From positions 1 to 64,000 of the forward strand of contig JAUIAV010000012.1 in NCBI GenBank assembly GCA_030425195.1: a stretch of 64,000 nt of DNA, read 5' to 3'. A model generated the notes under the pieces. It saw only the letters and a list, made by a program, of their open reading frames with translations. It had not been told where the DNA came from and did no database searches. The stretch's first letter is position 1; each line of letters opens with the position of its first letter. Below, piece by piece: positions 8,860 to 17,256 of this stretch. The DNA is from Gammaproteobacteria bacterium. GTDB lineage: Bacteria > Pseudomonadota > Gammaproteobacteria > Pseudomonadales > Azotimanducaceae. The position numbers and the translations under genes were made by a program.

Positions 8860-9010
8860 CAGACAGGAAGCCCGGGTCAGTTTCCGGGTAGAAAGTCTTT
8901 ATCCCCTTGAGACCTCCAGGGACACCCGAGCAGGCGGGCCTCTCTGAAAGAAATGGAGGTCATCTCAAAACCGCCGGCTCCCTCTCCAGGCCGGCGGTTT
9001 TTCTTTTTTT
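8860..9010 (+). ncRNA. Candidate structured small RNA or 3' UTR RNA
   Basis: This non-coding stretch between the kinase gene and the convergent mscS gene holds three consecutive hairpins. These are CCCGG/CCGGG at 8871-8888, a long bulged stem TTGAGACCTCC/GGAGGTCATCTCAA at 8907-8968 with an inner CCCG/CGGG, and a strong intrinsic terminator ending near 9010. Several GGA triplets occur. No convincing promoter is seen; CATAGT at 8849-8854 is a weak -10. It may be an independent small RNA or be processed from the kinase mRNA. No known RNA family is recognised. Confidence 0.4.
8967..9010 (+). terminator. Strong intrinsic terminator
   Basis: A perfect 12-bp stem AAAACCGCCGGC / GCCGGCGGTTTT with an 11-base loop is followed by TTCTTTTTTT. 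It terminates rightward transcription from the two-component operon or the candidate small RNA, just before the end of the convergent mscS gene. Confidence 0.9.
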
Positions 9011-9060
9011 GCCGATCGGTTTTTTCCGATCCGTTTTCCCGATCAGTCTGACCGCAGGTC

Positions 9061-9897
9061 TCAGCCGTTTTCCTGGTAGACGTGTACGTCCCGCTGCGGG
9101 AAGGGGATGGAGACGCCTTCCGCGTCGAAGGCCAGCTTCACCTTCTCCGTCAGATCGAAGTACAGGCCCCAGTAATCGGCCGAGTTCGCCCAGACCCGCG
9201 TGGTGATGTCCACGGAGCTGTCGCCCAGATTGGAGACCACGATCTGCGGAGCGGGATCCGACAGGGACCGGCTGTCCTCGGAAATCAGACGCTCGATGAT
9301 GGCCTTGGCCTTCGCGATGTCGTCGGAGTAACCGATGCCGAAAACGAAGTCCACGCGTCGGGTCGCTTCCATGGAGTAGTTGGTGATGATGCCGTTGGAT
9401 ATGGAGCCATTCGGCACGATGATCACTTTGTTGTCCGGCGTCTTCAGAATCGTATTGAAGATCTGAATCGCGTGCACCGTACCCATGATCCCCTGAGCCT
9501 CCACGAAGTCGCCCACCTTGTACGGCTTGAACATGAGCACGAGCACGCCACCGGCGAAGTTGGAGAGGCTGCCCTGCAACGCCAGACCGACTGCGAGGCC
9601 GGCAGCACCCAGAACCGCGATGAAGGAAGTGGTTTCGATTCCGATCATCGACGCGACGCTGATCAGCAGCAGCGCCTTCAGACCGATGGAGGCCAGATTG
9701 CAGAGGAACGTCGCCAGCGTCGGTTCCGTGTTGCTGCGCTCCATGCCGGCTCTGATCAGCCGGACGAACCGGTTGATGATCCAGAGACCGATGATGAGGA
9801 CGACAAAGGCCAGCAGGAGCTGCGGGCCGTAGTTCATTGCCATCTCCACACCGGTGTCGACGTATCCGGCCACCTGTTCGGTGGATATCTCTTCCAT
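9061..9897 (-). CDS. mscS: Small-conductance mechanosensitive channel MscS
   Basis: A 278-residue channel, close to E. coli MscS in length. It has three transmembrane helices, the last being the pore helix with the Gly/Ala-rich packing pattern AVLGAAGLAVGLALQGSLSNFAGG. A beta-rich MscS domain follows (KPYKVGDFVEAQGIMGTVHAIQIFNT) with IIVPNGSISNGIITNYS. It opens under membrane tension and releases solutes after osmotic downshift. I place the start at ATG 9897 because GGGAGG precedes it by nine bases; the frame extends 22 codons further without support. Confidence 0.92.
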   Translation of the reverse strand: MEEISTEQVAGYVDTGVEMAMNYGPQLLLAFVVLIIGLWIINRFVRLIRAGMERSNTEPTLATFLCNLASIGLKALLLISVASMIGIETTSFIAVLGAAGLAVGLALQGSLSNFAGGVLVLMFKPYKVGDFVEAQGIMGTVHAIQIFNTILKTPDNKVIIVPNGSISNGIITNYSMEATRRVDFVFGIGYSDDIAKAKAIIERLISEDSRSLSDPAPQIVVSNLGDSSVDITTRVWANSADYWGLYFDLTEKVKLAFDAEGVSIPFPQRDVHVYQENG

Positions 9898-10079
9898 GAT
9901 GATTACCCTCCCAGGTAATGGTTTTGTCCGCGGCGAATAATGCCCAAGCCACTTGTTTGACACAATCCGGTGGGCTCGTGCTAAAGAGCCCCTGAACAGT
10001 CGGGCGCAACACGGCCTGCTCGGGTGTACAGCCCCCTGGCCTTCCCCTAATCTAAGCCGTTTCCTCTGGGGATGACAGG

Positions 10080-10757
10080 ATGAAGAAGGGATGGGCCGGG
10101 CCCGTGACCCGATCCGGCTGGATGCTGATGGTTCTCGTCGTCGCAGCGGGTTGCGAAAGCGCCTACTACGGAGCCTGGGAGAAGGTCGGCGTGCACAAGC
10201 GGGACATCCTCGTGGACCGGGTGGAAAATGCGGCGGAGGCCCAGGAAGACGCCAAGGCGGAGTTCAAGAGCGCATTCGACGCTTTTTCCAGCGTGGTGAA
10301 CGTACCGGCGTCCGATCTGAAAGACACGTATGAAGAGCTGGCGGACGCTTTCGAGGATGCCGAGGCGCAGGCAGAGGAGGTCACCGATCGGATCGACGCC
10401 GTGGAATCGGTTTCCGAAGCCCTGTTCGAGGAGTGGGAGCAGGAGATCGGCCAGATCACGAACGCCCGGTTGCGCGCGTCCAGTGCCGATCAGCTCAAGT
10501 CTTCCCGACGGCAGTATCAGGCGCTGATTCAGGCCATGCGCCGGGCGGAGGCCAAGATGCCGCCGGTGCTGGATGCGTTCCGGGACCAGGTGCTGTTTCT
10601 GAAGCACAATCTGAACGCCCAGGCCATCGCCTCACTGGAAGGCGAGCTGGGCATGATCGAGACGGACGTCGCTTCGCTGATCCGGGAGATGGAAGCCTCC
10701 ATATCGCAGAGTCAGGCGTTCATAGAGGACATGCAACTGCTTGGAGGTGATTCATGA
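10080..10757 (+). CDS. DUF2959 lipoprotein
   Basis: A 225-residue protein with a lipoprotein signal peptide (VVAAGC, Cys25). The opening of the mature part, YYGAWEKVGVHKRDILVDRVENA, is characteristic of DUF2959. Most of the rest is predicted helical coiled coil with many Glu and Ala. The aspect of the family is an envelope lipoprotein of unknown role. It overlaps the next gene by four bases (ATGA), giving an operon of lipoprotein, AsmA-like protein and enoyl-CoA hydratase. A perfect -35-like TTGACA at 9957-9962 lies upstream, but its -10 is poor. Confidence 0.82.
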   Translation: MKKGWAGPVTRSGWMLMVLVVAAGCESAYYGAWEKVGVHKRDILVDRVENAAEAQEDAKAEFKSAFDAFSSVVNVPASDLKDTYEELADAFEDAEAQAEEVTDRIDAVESVSEALFEEWEQEIGQITNARLRASSADQLKSSRRQYQALIQAMRRAEAKMPPVLDAFRDQVLFLKHNLNAQAIASLEGELGMIETDVASLIREMEASISQSQAFIEDMQLLGGDS

Positions 10758-11503
10758 AAGCCATCGGATGGCTGATAGGTATTCTGTTCCTGGTCGTGGT
10801 CGGCATCGGCGTCTATGTGGTCATGAATTCCGGGAGCCTGATCAAGACCGCGGTGGAAACCTATGGGCCCAGATATCTCGGAGTGGACGTCCGGCTCGGC
10901 TCGGCGGAGATCTCACTCACGGAAGGCACGGGAGAACTCAAGGGGCTGGTCATCGGCAATCCGGAAGGATTCGACGGACCGCACGCCTTCAGTCTCGGCC
11001 GTGTGAAGCTCGGACTCGATCCCCTGGGGCAGAGCGAAACCCTCATCCGCCTGCGCACCATCGAGGTGGATGCCGCCGATCTGGCGCTGGTGGCAAAGGG
11101 GACCCGGACCAATCTGCAGGCGCTGATGGCAAATCTGTCTTCCGACAGCGGGGCGGCAGAACCGGCCGAGGCGTCAGAAGGGCCGGAGCCGAAGATCGTC
11201 ATCGAGAACTTCGAATTCACCAATGCCCGCACGTCGCTGGACTCGGACGTGCTCGGTCAGCGTGCCGTGGACATTCCGGACATCCGACTGACCGGGATTG
11301 GTGAGAAGTCGCAGGGTGTGACCATCCGGGAAGCGCTCAAACAGCTGCTGTCACCCATCGTCAAAGCATCCACCGAAGCGCTGGCACGGCAGAACCTGAA
11401 TGTGGATGAGCTGAAATCGAAGGCCGAGGAGCGCGTGGACAAGGAACTCAAGGAACGGCTGGGCACGGATCTCGAAGGTGTGAAAGGTCTGCTGAACCGG
11501 TGA
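10754..11503 (+). CDS. AsmA-like inner-membrane anchored periplasmic protein
   Basis: A protein of 249 residues with a single N-terminal membrane helix (about 5-25), followed by an AsmA/DUF748-like start: SLIKTAVETYGPRYLGVDVRLGS and GELKGLVIGNPEGFDG. AsmA-family proteins are tied to outer-membrane assembly and phospholipid transport, but full-length AsmA is much longer, so this is a short relative. The C-terminal part is helical and charged (NVDELKSKAEERVDKELKER). It overlaps the upstream lipoprotein gene by four bases and the downstream hydratase gene by four (GTGA). Confidence 0.7.
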   Translation: MKAIGWLIGILFLVVVGIGVYVVMNSGSLIKTAVETYGPRYLGVDVRLGSAEISLTEGTGELKGLVIGNPEGFDGPHAFSLGRVKLGLDPLGQSETLIRLRTIEVDAADLALVAKGTRTNLQALMANLSSDSGAAEPAEASEGPEPKIVIENFEFTNARTSLDSDVLGQRAVDIPDIRLTGIGEKSQGVTIREALKQLLSPIVKASTEALARQNLNVDELKSKAEERVDKELKERLGTDLEGVKGLLNR

Positions 11504-12276
11504 GCTACGAGAACATTCTCTATGAGGTGCAGGGCCCGATGGCCCTGATCACCATCAACCGGGCGGATCGCCACAATGCCATTTCCCTCGGCACGCTGGA
11601 CGAGCTGCAGACTGCGGTGGCGGTGGCGGCAGACGATGACGCGGTGCGGGTGATCACGATCACGGGCGCCGGCGGCAGAGCGTTCGCTTCCGGATCCGAT
11701 CTGGAGGAGGTCAGGCACCGGGACCTCAGAAAGGCTCTCGAGCCCATCGTCCAGGGACTTGCGGACCAGCTCGAGCGGACACCCAAACCCACCATCGCGG
11801 CCGTCGACGGCATCTGCATGGGCGGAGGGCTGGAAGTTGCGCTCGGGTGCGACCTCCGTATCGCCACACCGCACTCCCGTTTCGCGACGCCGGAAGGCAA
11901 GCTCGGCATCATTCCCGGCGGCGGCGCCACCGCGCGTCTGCCCCGGATCGTCGGTCGGGGCTGGGGCATGGAGATGCTGCTCATGGGTGATCCCATAGGT
12001 GCCGAGCGTGCGCTCGCCATCGGTCTGATCACTCGAATCGTGGAGCCGGAAGAACTGCTCGCGGAAGCGAGGCGAATGGCCGATCAGCTGGCGGCTTATG
12101 CGCCGTTCGTGCCGCGGACCATGAAAGCCATGGTCAACTTCGGCATGGAAGCGAGCCTGGCGGGGGCGCTGATGCTGGAGAAGTACGCCCAGGGAGCGCT
12201 GGTGCAGACTGAAGACAAGACGGAAGGCATCAGTGCCTTTCTCGAGAAGCGTGATCCGGAATTCAAAGGGCGCTAA
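11500..12276 (+). CDS. Enoyl-CoA hydratase/isomerase family protein
   Basis: A 258-residue crotonase-fold enzyme. The oxyanion-hole segments are GGRAFASGSDLEEV and GICMGGGLEVALGCDLRIA, followed by FATPEGKLGIIPGGGATARLPRIVG with an acidic residue at the catalytic position. Full length; the GTG start overlaps the stop of the AsmA-like gene. It probably hydrates 2-enoyl-CoA in beta-oxidation, although crotonase relatives also do isomerisation or C-C cleavage, so the substrate is open. Its place behind two envelope-type genes is unusual. Confidence 0.88.
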   Translation: MSYENILYEVQGPMALITINRADRHNAISLGTLDELQTAVAVAADDDAVRVITITGAGGRAFASGSDLEEVRHRDLRKALEPIVQGLADQLERTPKPTIAAVDGICMGGGLEVALGCDLRIATPHSRFATPEGKLGIIPGGGATARLPRIVGRGWGMEMLLMGDPIGAERALAIGLITRIVEPEELLAEARRMADQLAAYAPFVPRTMKAMVNFGMEASLAGALMLEKYAQGALVQTEDKTEGISAFLEKRDPEFKGR

Positions 12277-12332
12277 ACTCGCCAGTCCGCTTTTTTACAA
12301 GAGCTTTTTCATAGAAGACAGGGGAGATCGAC

Positions 12333-12836
12333 ATGGCAGCGGATAAATTTCCCGTCGAGGCGAGCCACATCATGATGTTTGCTCGATCGGTCGGGGACGA
12401 CAACAAGATCTACTACGACGAGGACTACGCGAAGGGCACGGAACCGGGCAGCATCATCGCGCCGCCGACCTTCGCACAGGCCAGCGCTCAATTCGACCCG
12501 AACTACTTCCTGCGCCCGAAACCGGGCGGTGACGGCTGGTTCGGTTCGGGCAAGGAACCCACGGGTGTGAAGAAGGAGGCCGGATCCGGCGGCGGCGGTG
12601 GAGGTGGCGGCGGCGGTCTGCATGCCGAGCAGCATTTCGTCTACCACCGTCATCTGAAGCCCGGAGACGTGCTGACCGCCGAAACCAAGCCCGGCAAAAC
12701 CTGGGAGAAGGAAAGCAAGCGTGCAGGCAAGCTGATGTTCTCGGAGTCCGTCACGGAATATCGGGACCAGAATGGCGAACTGGTGATCACGGCGACGGGT
12801 GTGGGTGTTCGCACCGAGCGCCCGGTGGACAGCTAG
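12333..12836 (+). CDS. MaoC-type (FAS1-like) dehydratase subunit with Gly10 insert
   Basis: A protein of 167 residues with a hot-dog fold of the N-terminal MaoC dehydratase group (HadA/HadC-like). PGSIIAPPTFAQ near residue 40 and GLHAEQHFVYHRHLKPGDVL near 95 are the family blocks. It lacks the catalytic Asp/His pair of MaoC, which is supplied by the partner encoded 13 bp downstream. Such pairs hydrate 2-enoyl-CoA or dehydrate 3-hydroxyacyl thioesters. A run of ten glycines (residues 86-95) lies just before LHAEQ, where relatives have an ordinary loop. Confidence 0.82.
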   Translation: MAADKFPVEASHIMMFARSVGDDNKIYYDEDYAKGTEPGSIIAPPTFAQASAQFDPNYFLRPKPGGDGWFGSGKEPTGVKKEAGSGGGGGGGGGGLHAEQHFVYHRHLKPGDVLTAETKPGKTWEKESKRAGKLMFSESVTEYRDQNGELVITATGVGVRTERPVDS

Positions 12837-12849
12837 GGGGGAAGCGAAG

Positions 12850-13257
12850 ATGGCATTGAAGGCAAGTGATCTGAATGTGGGTGACACCTACAGCGAGAAC
12901 CTGGTCGAAGACCTCAAGCGAACCCAGATCGTGCAGTACGCGGGCGCTTCGGGTGACTATAACCCGCTGCACACGGATGAGATCTTCACCACCAAGGTGG
13001 CCGGATATCCCACCGTGTTTGCGCACGGGATGCTGACCATGGGCATGACGGGTGCCATGCTCACCAACTACGTGGGTGACGGGCGCCTGACCAAGTACGG
13101 CGTCCGTTTCACCAACCAGGTATGGCCGGGCGATTCTCTGACCGGTACCGCGACGGTCGAGTCGGTGGAGGATGGTATAGCCCGCTTCACCGTGGAGACC
13201 AAGAATCAGGACGGAACCACGGTGCTGTCCGGATATGCGGAAGCCCGGGTGGACTGA
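12850..13257 (+). CDS. MaoC-like (R)-specific enoyl-CoA hydratase subunit
   Basis: A protein of 135 residues, short and complete. The MaoC catalytic block YAGASGDYNPLHTDEIFTTK carries the Asp and His used for hydration, followed by FAHGMLTMGMTG. It pairs with the non-catalytic dehydratase subunit just upstream. The start is ATG 12850, behind a GGGGGGAAG ribosome site; the frame extends 17 codons upstream, overlapping the previous gene without support. Followed by an intrinsic terminator. Confidence 0.88.
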   Translation: MALKASDLNVGDTYSENLVEDLKRTQIVQYAGASGDYNPLHTDEIFTTKVAGYPTVFAHGMLTMGMTGAMLTNYVGDGRLTKYGVRFTNQVWPGDSLTGTATVESVEDGIARFTVETKNQDGTTVLSGYAEARVD

Positions 13258-13280
13258 ACGGCGTCAGTCGTACGGCAGGA

Positions 13281-13307
13281 AACGCGGCCAATGGCCGCGT
13301 TTTTTTA
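13281..13307 (+). terminator. Intrinsic terminator of the MaoC operon
   Basis: A 9-bp stem AACGCGGCC / GGCCGCGTT with a 3-base loop, followed by a T-run. It lies 23 bp after the MaoC stop, between convergent genes. Confidence 0.88.
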
Positions 13308-13324
13308 TTTCTCAGGTTCAAGCC

Positions 13325-14653
13325 TTAGGCAGCGAGCAGGGCGATCCTTTCTTCCAGCCGGTCTGCCAGGGGGCTGGCCGGCTTCATGATGCGCCGTTCG
13401 TTCAGATAGTGTCGGGCGAGCGCAGGATTTCCACCACGCGCGGCGGCATCCGTCAGGGTCAGAGTGATCAGGTCCCGCTGCGCATGACTGCCGCCGAATG
13501 CCTGAGCCGCATCCCGTTGGCGAGCCAGAGCCTTGGCGCACCCGGCGTGGTTCCCGGTCGCGTAGTCCACCATCGCCCGTACCAGGGGCAGGCCGACTTC
13601 CCGACTGATCGCCCCGCGACCCGAGTCCGCCGGTGCCTGCTCGAGCTGCTCGAGCAGGGCCGCCAGGCTGGGGACATCTCCGGTGAGCGCGAACGAAACG
13701 GCCGCATGAAAGTCGTTGAACGCATAGTAGGCGCTGCCTTCCGCGATCTGTTCGCGCCACCAGGCGGCCACGGGCTCCGCTCGATCACCCACATCGATCC
13801 CCAGCAGATTCAGACGCCAGAGCAGGGCGGCGGCATCGAGCATGTTCAGCGCGAACCGGGCTTCCGGCGCACCCAGCTCCCGGTCGTAGAGATCGAGCAC
13901 CGCCGCGTCGTCACCCCGATCCAGATAGAACAGCGCCAGGTGCCACCAGTTGTGGTAGGCAAAGCCGCTGTCCGGCGCCCAGAGCGACGCACCGGATTCC
14001 AGGTGCTCGATGCCTTCCGACACCCGCCCCTGCATCTCCATCACGTGGGCGAGGGCATGCACGGCCCAGGGATTCTCCGGGTGCAGCTCGAGTGCGGCTC
14101 TGGCGACCGACTCCGCCTCGGGGTACTGGTTGCTTTCCTCCAGACCGAACGCCTGCATGCCGAGCACGAAGCCATAGCCGGGGGTGGTCGGGGTCCAGGC
14201 AGGCAGCACCCGGCTCACCCGGTTTCTGAGCACGACCGGCTGACCGCGGAAGAAATCCAGGTTCTGGGCCGTGTGCAGCGCCAGCATGTCCAGCGGATAT
14301 TCGATCAGAAGCTGCTCGAAAGTCTCGCAGGCTTCCGTCCAGTTGCCCTCGAGCATGTGTCGGGCCGCGGTGTACAGGCCCCGTTCCCGGTCGGTCGCGT
14401 GAGCCAGGAGCGGCTCTGCCCGCTCGAGGCTGCCCGCCGCACCCCGGGCGAACCGACGCTCCGTGAAACCGAGCAGGACGATGGCCCGGAACACGTGCGG
14501 CAGCGACCACTCCGGCCACTGCTTCAGCGCCGGCCGGATCAGGTTCAGGGGCTCGCCCCGGTTTGCGTAGAGAGATTCCAGCGCGGTCTCGAAATCCATC
14601 AGCGCTTCCTCCGCTGGCGCGGAGGTGGGCACGCCTCTGAGATCGGGCCTCAT
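13325..14653 (-). CDS. TTC38-like tetratricopeptide repeat protein
   Basis: A 442-residue helical repeat protein resembling the TTC38 family. It has AVHALAHVMEMQGRVSEGIEHLES, YHNWWHLALFYLDRGD and DLYDRELG in the middle, which are typical of that family. TTC38 proteins have no established reaction; TPRs generally bind peptides. No signal peptide or membrane segment is visible, so it is cytoplasmic. It overlaps the yciI-like gene by four bases and follows the alpha/beta hydrolase gene, forming a three-gene leftward operon. Confidence 0.8.
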   Translation of the reverse strand: MRPDLRGVPTSAPAEEALMDFETALESLYANRGEPLNLIRPALKQWPEWSLPHVFRAIVLLGFTERRFARGAAGSLERAEPLLAHATDRERGLYTAARHMLEGNWTEACETFEQLLIEYPLDMLALHTAQNLDFFRGQPVVLRNRVSRVLPAWTPTTPGYGFVLGMQAFGLEESNQYPEAESVARAALELHPENPWAVHALAHVMEMQGRVSEGIEHLESGASLWAPDSGFAYHNWWHLALFYLDRGDDAAVLDLYDRELGAPEARFALNMLDAAALLWRLNLLGIDVGDRAEPVAAWWREQIAEGSAYYAFNDFHAAVSFALTGDVPSLAALLEQLEQAPADSGRGAISREVGLPLVRAMVDYATGNHAGCAKALARQRDAAQAFGGSHAQRDLITLTLTDAAARGGNPALARHYLNERRIMKPASPLADRLEERIALLAA

Positions 14654-14934
14654 GAGCCGGGGATCACCTGCCGGAAGGGGCGGATGGTCACCTTGTCGAA
14701 GAGACCCGCCTGGGCGTAGGGGTCCGAGTCGGCGATCTGGCGGATTTCCTCGGGGGAGTCGGCCTCGATGATGAGCACGGAACCTACCATCCGCTCTCCG
14801 TCGTCACTCAGCATCGGCCCGGCCAGGCTCACCCGATCACCGAGCCCGCCGATGAAAGCCAGGTGCTTTTCCCGGTTGGCCAGGCGCAGTTCCAGGCTGT
14901 CGTTTCTGTCTTCACAGACTAGAACGTACTTCAT
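14650..14934 (-). CDS. YciI-family protein
   Basis: A 94-residue member of the YCII/dimeric ferredoxin-like family. It opens with MKYVLVCEDRNDSLELRLAN, followed by HLAFIGGLGDRVSLAGPML and the central SVLIIEADSPEEIRQIADSDPY. Members are small dimers; some act as dehalogenases or peroxidase-like enzymes. No substrate is known here. It lies between an alpha/beta hydrolase and the TTC38-like gene, with a four-base overlap to the latter. Confidence 0.85.
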   Translation of the reverse strand: MKYVLVCEDRNDSLELRLANREKHLAFIGGLGDRVSLAGPMLSDDGERMVGSVLIIEADSPEEIRQIADSDPYAQAGLFDKVTIRPFRQVIPGS

Positions 14935-14952
14935 GGGTTGTTCCTCCTCTGC

Positions 14953-15873
14953 TCAGGCCAGCGCCTGCTTGAGCTCGGCCACCGCCTGTTCGAAGGCGGC
15001 CTTGGAGCAGCCGAACAGCCCGGACGTTGCGAGAAAGTCGTGCACCAGGCCGTCGAAGCAGATGTGCTTTGCCCGGACCCCTGCCGCAGCCAGAGCCTCG
15101 GCGTAAGCCGCACCCTCGTCCCGCAGGGGGTCGAACTCGGCGGTCAGCACCACGGCCGGCGGCAGTCCGGCCAGTGATTCGGCGCGCAGCGGGCTGGCGG
15201 CGGGTTCGGAACGGCGTTCCGGCTCGCAGTAGTGATCCCAGAACCAGACCATGGTTCCGGTCTCGAGCAGATAGCCCTCGCCGTTGTCCGCATAGGACTG
15301 CCGGCTCAGATCGTGGTCCACCACGGGATAGGCGAGCAGCTGAAAATCGATGACAGGCCCGGACTCGTCGCGCGCCTTCTGACAGACCACGGCAGCCAGG
15401 TTGCCGCCGGCGCTCTCGCCGGTGACGGCCAGCCTGCCGGAGCCGCCGAGCGCGGCAGCGTTGGCGGCGGCCCAGCAGGTGGCGGCATAAGCGTCTTCCA
15501 CCGCGGCGGGGTAGACGTGTTCGGGTGCGAGCCGGTAATCCACCGAGATCACGATGCAGTCCGCGGCCTCCGCCAGACTCCGGCAGACCGCATCCGCCGT
15601 GTCCAGATCGCCGATCACCCAGCCGCCGCCGTGGAAATTCATGAGGATGGGCAGCGGCCCGCCGGCGGCGGGGTGGTAGATGCGCACGGGGATCGCGCCG
15701 GCATCCGTTTCGATGACCCGGTCTTCCACTGAGCCGATGGCCAGCTCCGGATTCACCGGCCGCATCATCCGGTACATCTCCCGTCCCTCGGCGGGGCTGA
15801 GCTCGCTGATCTTCGGGCCGGGCTCCGCCGCCAGAGCGGCAAACATGGCTTCATATTCCGGTGCGAGGGGCAT
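14953..15873 (-). CDS. HSL-family alpha/beta hydrolase (esterase)
   Basis: A 306-residue serine esterase of the hormone-sensitive-lipase family. The oxyanion motif HGGGW (NFHGGGWVIGD) comes before the nucleophile elbow GESAGGN, with VDYRLAPEH between, and the acid and base are in EFDPLRDEG and DGLVHDF. It hydrolyses short acyl esters; the natural substrate is unknown. The start is ATG 15873, preceded by AGGGAG. The reading frame continues far upstream, antisense to clpP, without support. It is divergent from the ClpP paralogue. Confidence 0.9.
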   Translation of the reverse strand: MPLAPEYEAMFAALAAEPGPKISELSPAEGREMYRMMRPVNPELAIGSVEDRVIETDAGAIPVRIYHPAAGGPLPILMNFHGGGWVIGDLDTADAVCRSLAEAADCIVISVDYRLAPEHVYPAAVEDAYAATCWAAANAAALGGSGRLAVTGESAGGNLAAVVCQKARDESGPVIDFQLLAYPVVDHDLSRQSYADNGEGYLLETGTMVWFWDHYCEPERRSEPAASPLRAESLAGLPPAVVLTAEFDPLRDEGAAYAEALAAAGVRAKHICFDGLVHDFLATSGLFGCSKAAFEQAVAELKQALA

Positions 15874-15966
15874 CGGTCTCTCCCTTTCAGTGATGGCTTT
15901 CGATGTAGAATGTGCGCTTTCTCGAGCAATCACAACCGGCCACAGGCGCCGGGAGACGGAGCAGAC

Positions 15967-16572
15967 ATGACCCAATACACCAGACGCATGCTGGACGGCG
16001 AGGACGAGATCGCGGAAGCGGCCAAGCAGTTCGGTTTCCTGGATCAGACCCTCATGAAGAACCGGACGATCACCCTGTTCGGCGAGATCAACCAGGAGGT
16101 GGCACGGCGCACGGCAGAGAAGCTGCTGGCGCTGTCCTTCGAGTCGGATGACCCCATCACCATCTTCATCGGTTCGCCGGGTGGACACGTGGAGTCGGGC
16201 GACACCATTTACGACATGATCCGTTTCATCAAGCCGGTGGTCAGAACGGTGGGCACCGGCTGGGTGGGCAGCATCGCCACCCACATCTATCTGGCGCCGG
16301 AGAAGGAGAACCGGTTCTGCCTGCCGAACACGCGCTTTCTGATTCATCAGCCGCACGGTGGTTTCGGCGGCACGGCGGCGGACGTGGAGATTCACGCGCG
16401 CGAGATCCTGAAGACCCGGGAGCGGATCAACGCCACCATTGCCGAGCGTACGGGGCAGCCGCTCGAGCGTGTGCAGAAGGACACGGACCGGGACTACTGG
16501 ATGAGTCCGGAAGAATCCGTGGAATACGGCATCGTCGGCAGGATCATTCAGAGTATGGACGAGCTGGACTAG
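15967..16572 (+). CDS. ClpP-family serine protease subunit (paralogue)
   Basis: A 201-residue ClpP-like peptidase. The triad lines up as Ser102 (in GWVGSIATHIYL), His127 (LIHQPHGGFGG) and Asp176 (DTDRDYWMS), with the E. coli His-Asp spacing. The helix VEIHAREILKTRERIN and EYGIVGRII are also conserved. The segment around the nucleophile reads VGSIATH rather than the usual AASMGA. There is no clpX or tig next to it, so it is probably a second ClpP rather than the housekeeping one. Start ATG 15967. A hydrolase gene follows after 11 bp. Confidence 0.85.
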   Translation: MTQYTRRMLDGEDEIAEAAKQFGFLDQTLMKNRTITLFGEINQEVARRTAEKLLALSFESDDPITIFIGSPGGHVESGDTIYDMIRFIKPVVRTVGTGWVGSIATHIYLAPEKENRFCLPNTRFLIHQPHGGFGGTAADVEIHAREILKTRERINATIAERTGQPLERVQKDTDRDYWMSPEESVEYGIVGRIIQSMDELD

Positions 16573-16583
16573 CAATCGGGCCT

Positions 16584-17243
16584 GTGGAGACCGCGGCGCT
16601 CAAGGTGGACGGCAGGCTCTCCGCCGAGCTGATGCGTCCCGAGGACGCCGACCGTCTTCTGGTGCTTGCGCACGGCGCGGGTGCCGACTTCCGGCACGCC
16701 AGCATGCTCGCGATCAGCGAAGCCCTGGCCCGCCAGGGCATCGCCAGCCTGCGGTTCAACTTTCCGTTCATGGAAGAAGGCCGCCGTCGGGTGGATGCCC
16801 AGGCAACCTCCGTCGCCTGTGTTCTGGCCGCCGTGGAAACGGCGCGGGAGGCAGCACCCGAGCTGCCCGTCTATCTGGGCGGCCACAGCTACGGCGGACG
16901 GATGGCTTCCCATGCGGTGCTCGAGCCATCGGCACCGGCGGTGACCGGACTGGTGTTCTGCTCGTTTCCCCTTCATCCGCCCAAGAAACCCGGAACGCAG
17001 AGAGCCGAGCATCTGCCCGGGGTTGCGCTGCCCATGCTGTTCATGAGCGGCACCCGGGATGCCATGGCCACACCGGAGCTCATGACGGACCTGGTTGAGA
17101 GCCTTGGCCCCCGCGCAACGCTGCACTGGCTGGATACCGCCGACCACGGCTACAAGGTGCTCAAGCGCTCCCGGCAGTCCGGGCTGGACGTGTTCGACGA
17201 GCTGGCCGGGGTAGCAGCCAGGTTCATGCACCGTACCGGCTGA
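16584..17243 (+). CDS. KANSL3/TEX30-type alpha/beta hydrolase
   Basis: A 219-residue alpha/beta hydrolase. The opening strand is LLVLAHGAGADFRH, then RFNFPFMEEGRRR, the nucleophile motif GGHSYGGRM, and a terminal DHGYKV histidine. This layout is that of the TEX30/KANSL3-like hydrolase group, whose substrates are unknown. The start is GTG 16584. Eleven bases separate it from the ClpP paralogue, suggesting co-transcription and possibly a joint role in handling peptides or esters, which is speculation. Confidence 0.82.
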   Translation: METAALKVDGRLSAELMRPEDADRLLVLAHGAGADFRHASMLAISEALARQGIASLRFNFPFMEEGRRRVDAQATSVACVLAAVETAREAAPELPVYLGGHSYGGRMASHAVLEPSAPAVTGLVFCSFPLHPPKKPGTQRAEHLPGVALPMLFMSGTRDAMATPELMTDLVESLGPRATLHWLDTADHGYKVLKRSRQSGLDVFDELAGVAARFMHRTG

Positions 17244-17256
17244 GTCCTTCCGCGGA

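Noticed and set aside
8860-9010. CsrB/RsmZ-type RNA
   Set aside because: GGA triplets are few and not clearly in hairpin loops, so membership in that family is not supported.
9957-9987. A perfect TTGACA upstream of the DUF2959 gene as promoter
   Set aside because: The matching -10 (TAAAGA with 19-bp spacing) is poor, so no promoter is called.
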